Assembly: GCF_000014045.1 (NCBI RefSeq)
Contig: NC_008209.1
Span: 767,001 to 831,000, forward strand
Direction: 5' to 3'
From: Roseobacter denitrificans OCh 114
GTDB taxonomy: Bacteria; Pseudomonadota; Alphaproteobacteria; Rhodobacterales; Rhodobacteraceae
DNA: 64,000 nt
Part shown: piece after piece, positions 63,424-64,000 of the stretch
How positions within the stretch are numbered: the stretch's first letter is position 1
Layout of the letters: every line of letters starts with the position of its first letter
Program-made: the position numbers and the translations under genes
The notes under the pieces: generated by a model
What the model saw: only the letters and a program-made list of their open reading frames with translations
Database searches by the model: none
Told to the model about the DNA's origin: nothing

Positions 63424-64000
63424 TCAGCCCTGACCAAGAATAACTGTCAAGTCATCCTGAGGCTCCTTGAGCGTCTCCATATCGAGACCACTTTGAATGT
63501 GGTTGAGATGAGATTTGAGCAACTCTTCGGCCAGTTCCGGGTTCTGTGCTTGAATCGCCTCAAGTATCTTCCTGTGCTCGTCGTCCGGGCAATTGGTATC
63601 TTCGGATGAGCCGAAAAGACCGACGATGAGGGAAGTCCGGGTGACCAACTCACGCATCATACGGAAGATGAACTTGTTGCCAGTCGCCTGGGCGAGTTTT
63701 GTGTGAAACTCGCCGGACAGCCGGATGAGTTCCGTGCGCTCCTTGTTTCTGCGGGCCGCATCTTCCAGCGTTATATGGTCGGTGAGCAGGACCATATCAA
63801 CGTCAGCCGGATTTTGTGCCAGTTGACGTACCAAGGGCGGTTCGATGAGCATCCGCGCGGCAAAGACATCGTTCGCCTGAGACTTGTCCGGACAGGCGAC
63901 ATAGGCACCGCGATTGGACTGAAGATCAACGATTCCCTGACTGGAAAGCAGTAAAAGCGCGCGGCGCGCATGCATTCTGCCCACACCAAAGGTCGCGCAA
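63424..64000 (-). CDS. GntR family regulator with FCD ligand domain (partial)
   Basis: The gene runs off the right edge; 191 residues are visible. The end of the winged HTH is present (FGVGRMHARRALLLLSSQGI, VDLQSNRGAYVA), followed by an FCD domain (VFAARMLIEPPLVRQLA, SGEFHTKLAQATGNKFIFRM, DEHRKILEAIQAQNPELAEE) with the His and Asp residues that bind metal or acids. It probably regulates the preceding TRAP/amidohydrolase cluster through the palindrome at 61518. Convergent with the VOC gene. Confidence 0.85.
   Translation of the reverse strand, partial: CATFGVGRMHARRALLLLSSQGIVDLQSNRGAYVACPDKSQANDVFAARMLIEPPLVRQLAQNPADVDMVLLTDHITLEDAARRNKERTELIRLSGEFHTKLAQATGNKFIFRMMRELVTRTSLIVGLFGSSEDTNCPDDEHRKILEAIQAQNPELAEELLKSHLNHIQSGLDMETLKEPQDDLTVILGQG

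Overview
The window looks like a Rhodobacteraceae (Roseobacter-group) alphaproteobacterial chromosome. The flanking genes point there: a cyd/cio oxidase operon with a DUF2474 gene, the TauR-controlled taurine operon (TRAP transporter, tauXY, xsc, pta), cuyA for L-cysteate, and several TRAP transporters. Flanking DNA is GC-rich; most of 0.8-25.5 kb is visibly more AT-rich.

1-766: end of cydB, a 35-residue DUF2474 gene and a bidirectional terminator. 767-28595: a complete Tn7-like transposon of 27.8 kb. Both ends start TGTG and share 23 of 31 bases as inverted repeats, each with TTCCACAAT 20 bases in. A 5-bp direct repeat, CAATC, flanks the element (762-766 and 28596-28600). It sits 8 bases past the 3' end of tRNA-Lys and has separated that tRNA from its terminator. 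Its transposition genes (tnsA, tnsB, tnsC, tniQ) lie near the left end behind a Ner-like regulator.

The main cargo (7.5-25.5 kb) is a DNA phosphorothioation defence island. dndB-C-D-E-A would put sulfur on the DNA backbone. An effector module follows: a PD-(D/E)XK protein, a 1005-residue protein joining three RNA polymerase alpha-CTD-like repeats to a sigma-70 region 4, a PLD-helicase, a small protein, an SMC/DndD-like ATPase and a Dnd-associated protein 4 homologue. A membrane protein plus a second DGQHR-domain protein close the island. dndFGH is absent, so this resembles the PbeABCD type of effector more than classical restriction. A second small cargo (25.7-28.1 kb) has a ParA-like ATPase, a membrane protein and a phosphoesterase, divergent from an XRE regulator across a 13+4+13 bp palindrome.

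28.6-36.4 kb: tRNA-Lys, dapF, mtaB, an ABM-domain protein, a Crp-family regulator with a poly-G frameshift, a secreted trypsin-like protease, and an organosulfonate locus (racemase, cuyA, LysR regulator). 36.7-48.8 kb: taurine catabolism. TauKLM imports taurine, TauXY oxidises it to sulfoacetaldehyde, Xsc yields acetyl phosphate and sulfite, Pta makes acetyl-CoA, and YeiH- and TauE-type exporters handle the inorganic sulfur. 49.2-54.7 kb: an HTH-cupin regulator divergent from gabT, an aldehyde dehydrogenase, buk and ptb. 54.8-64 kb: a probable catabolic cluster of unknown substrate (C45 acyltransferase-like hydrolase, ATP-grasp ligase, TRAP transporter, nitrilase-family amidohydrolase, VOC protein, GntR/FCD regulator) with two copies of an unknown small protein. 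Three copies of a roughly 90-bp palindromic repeat sit between genes at 36.4, 49.1 and 54.7 kb.
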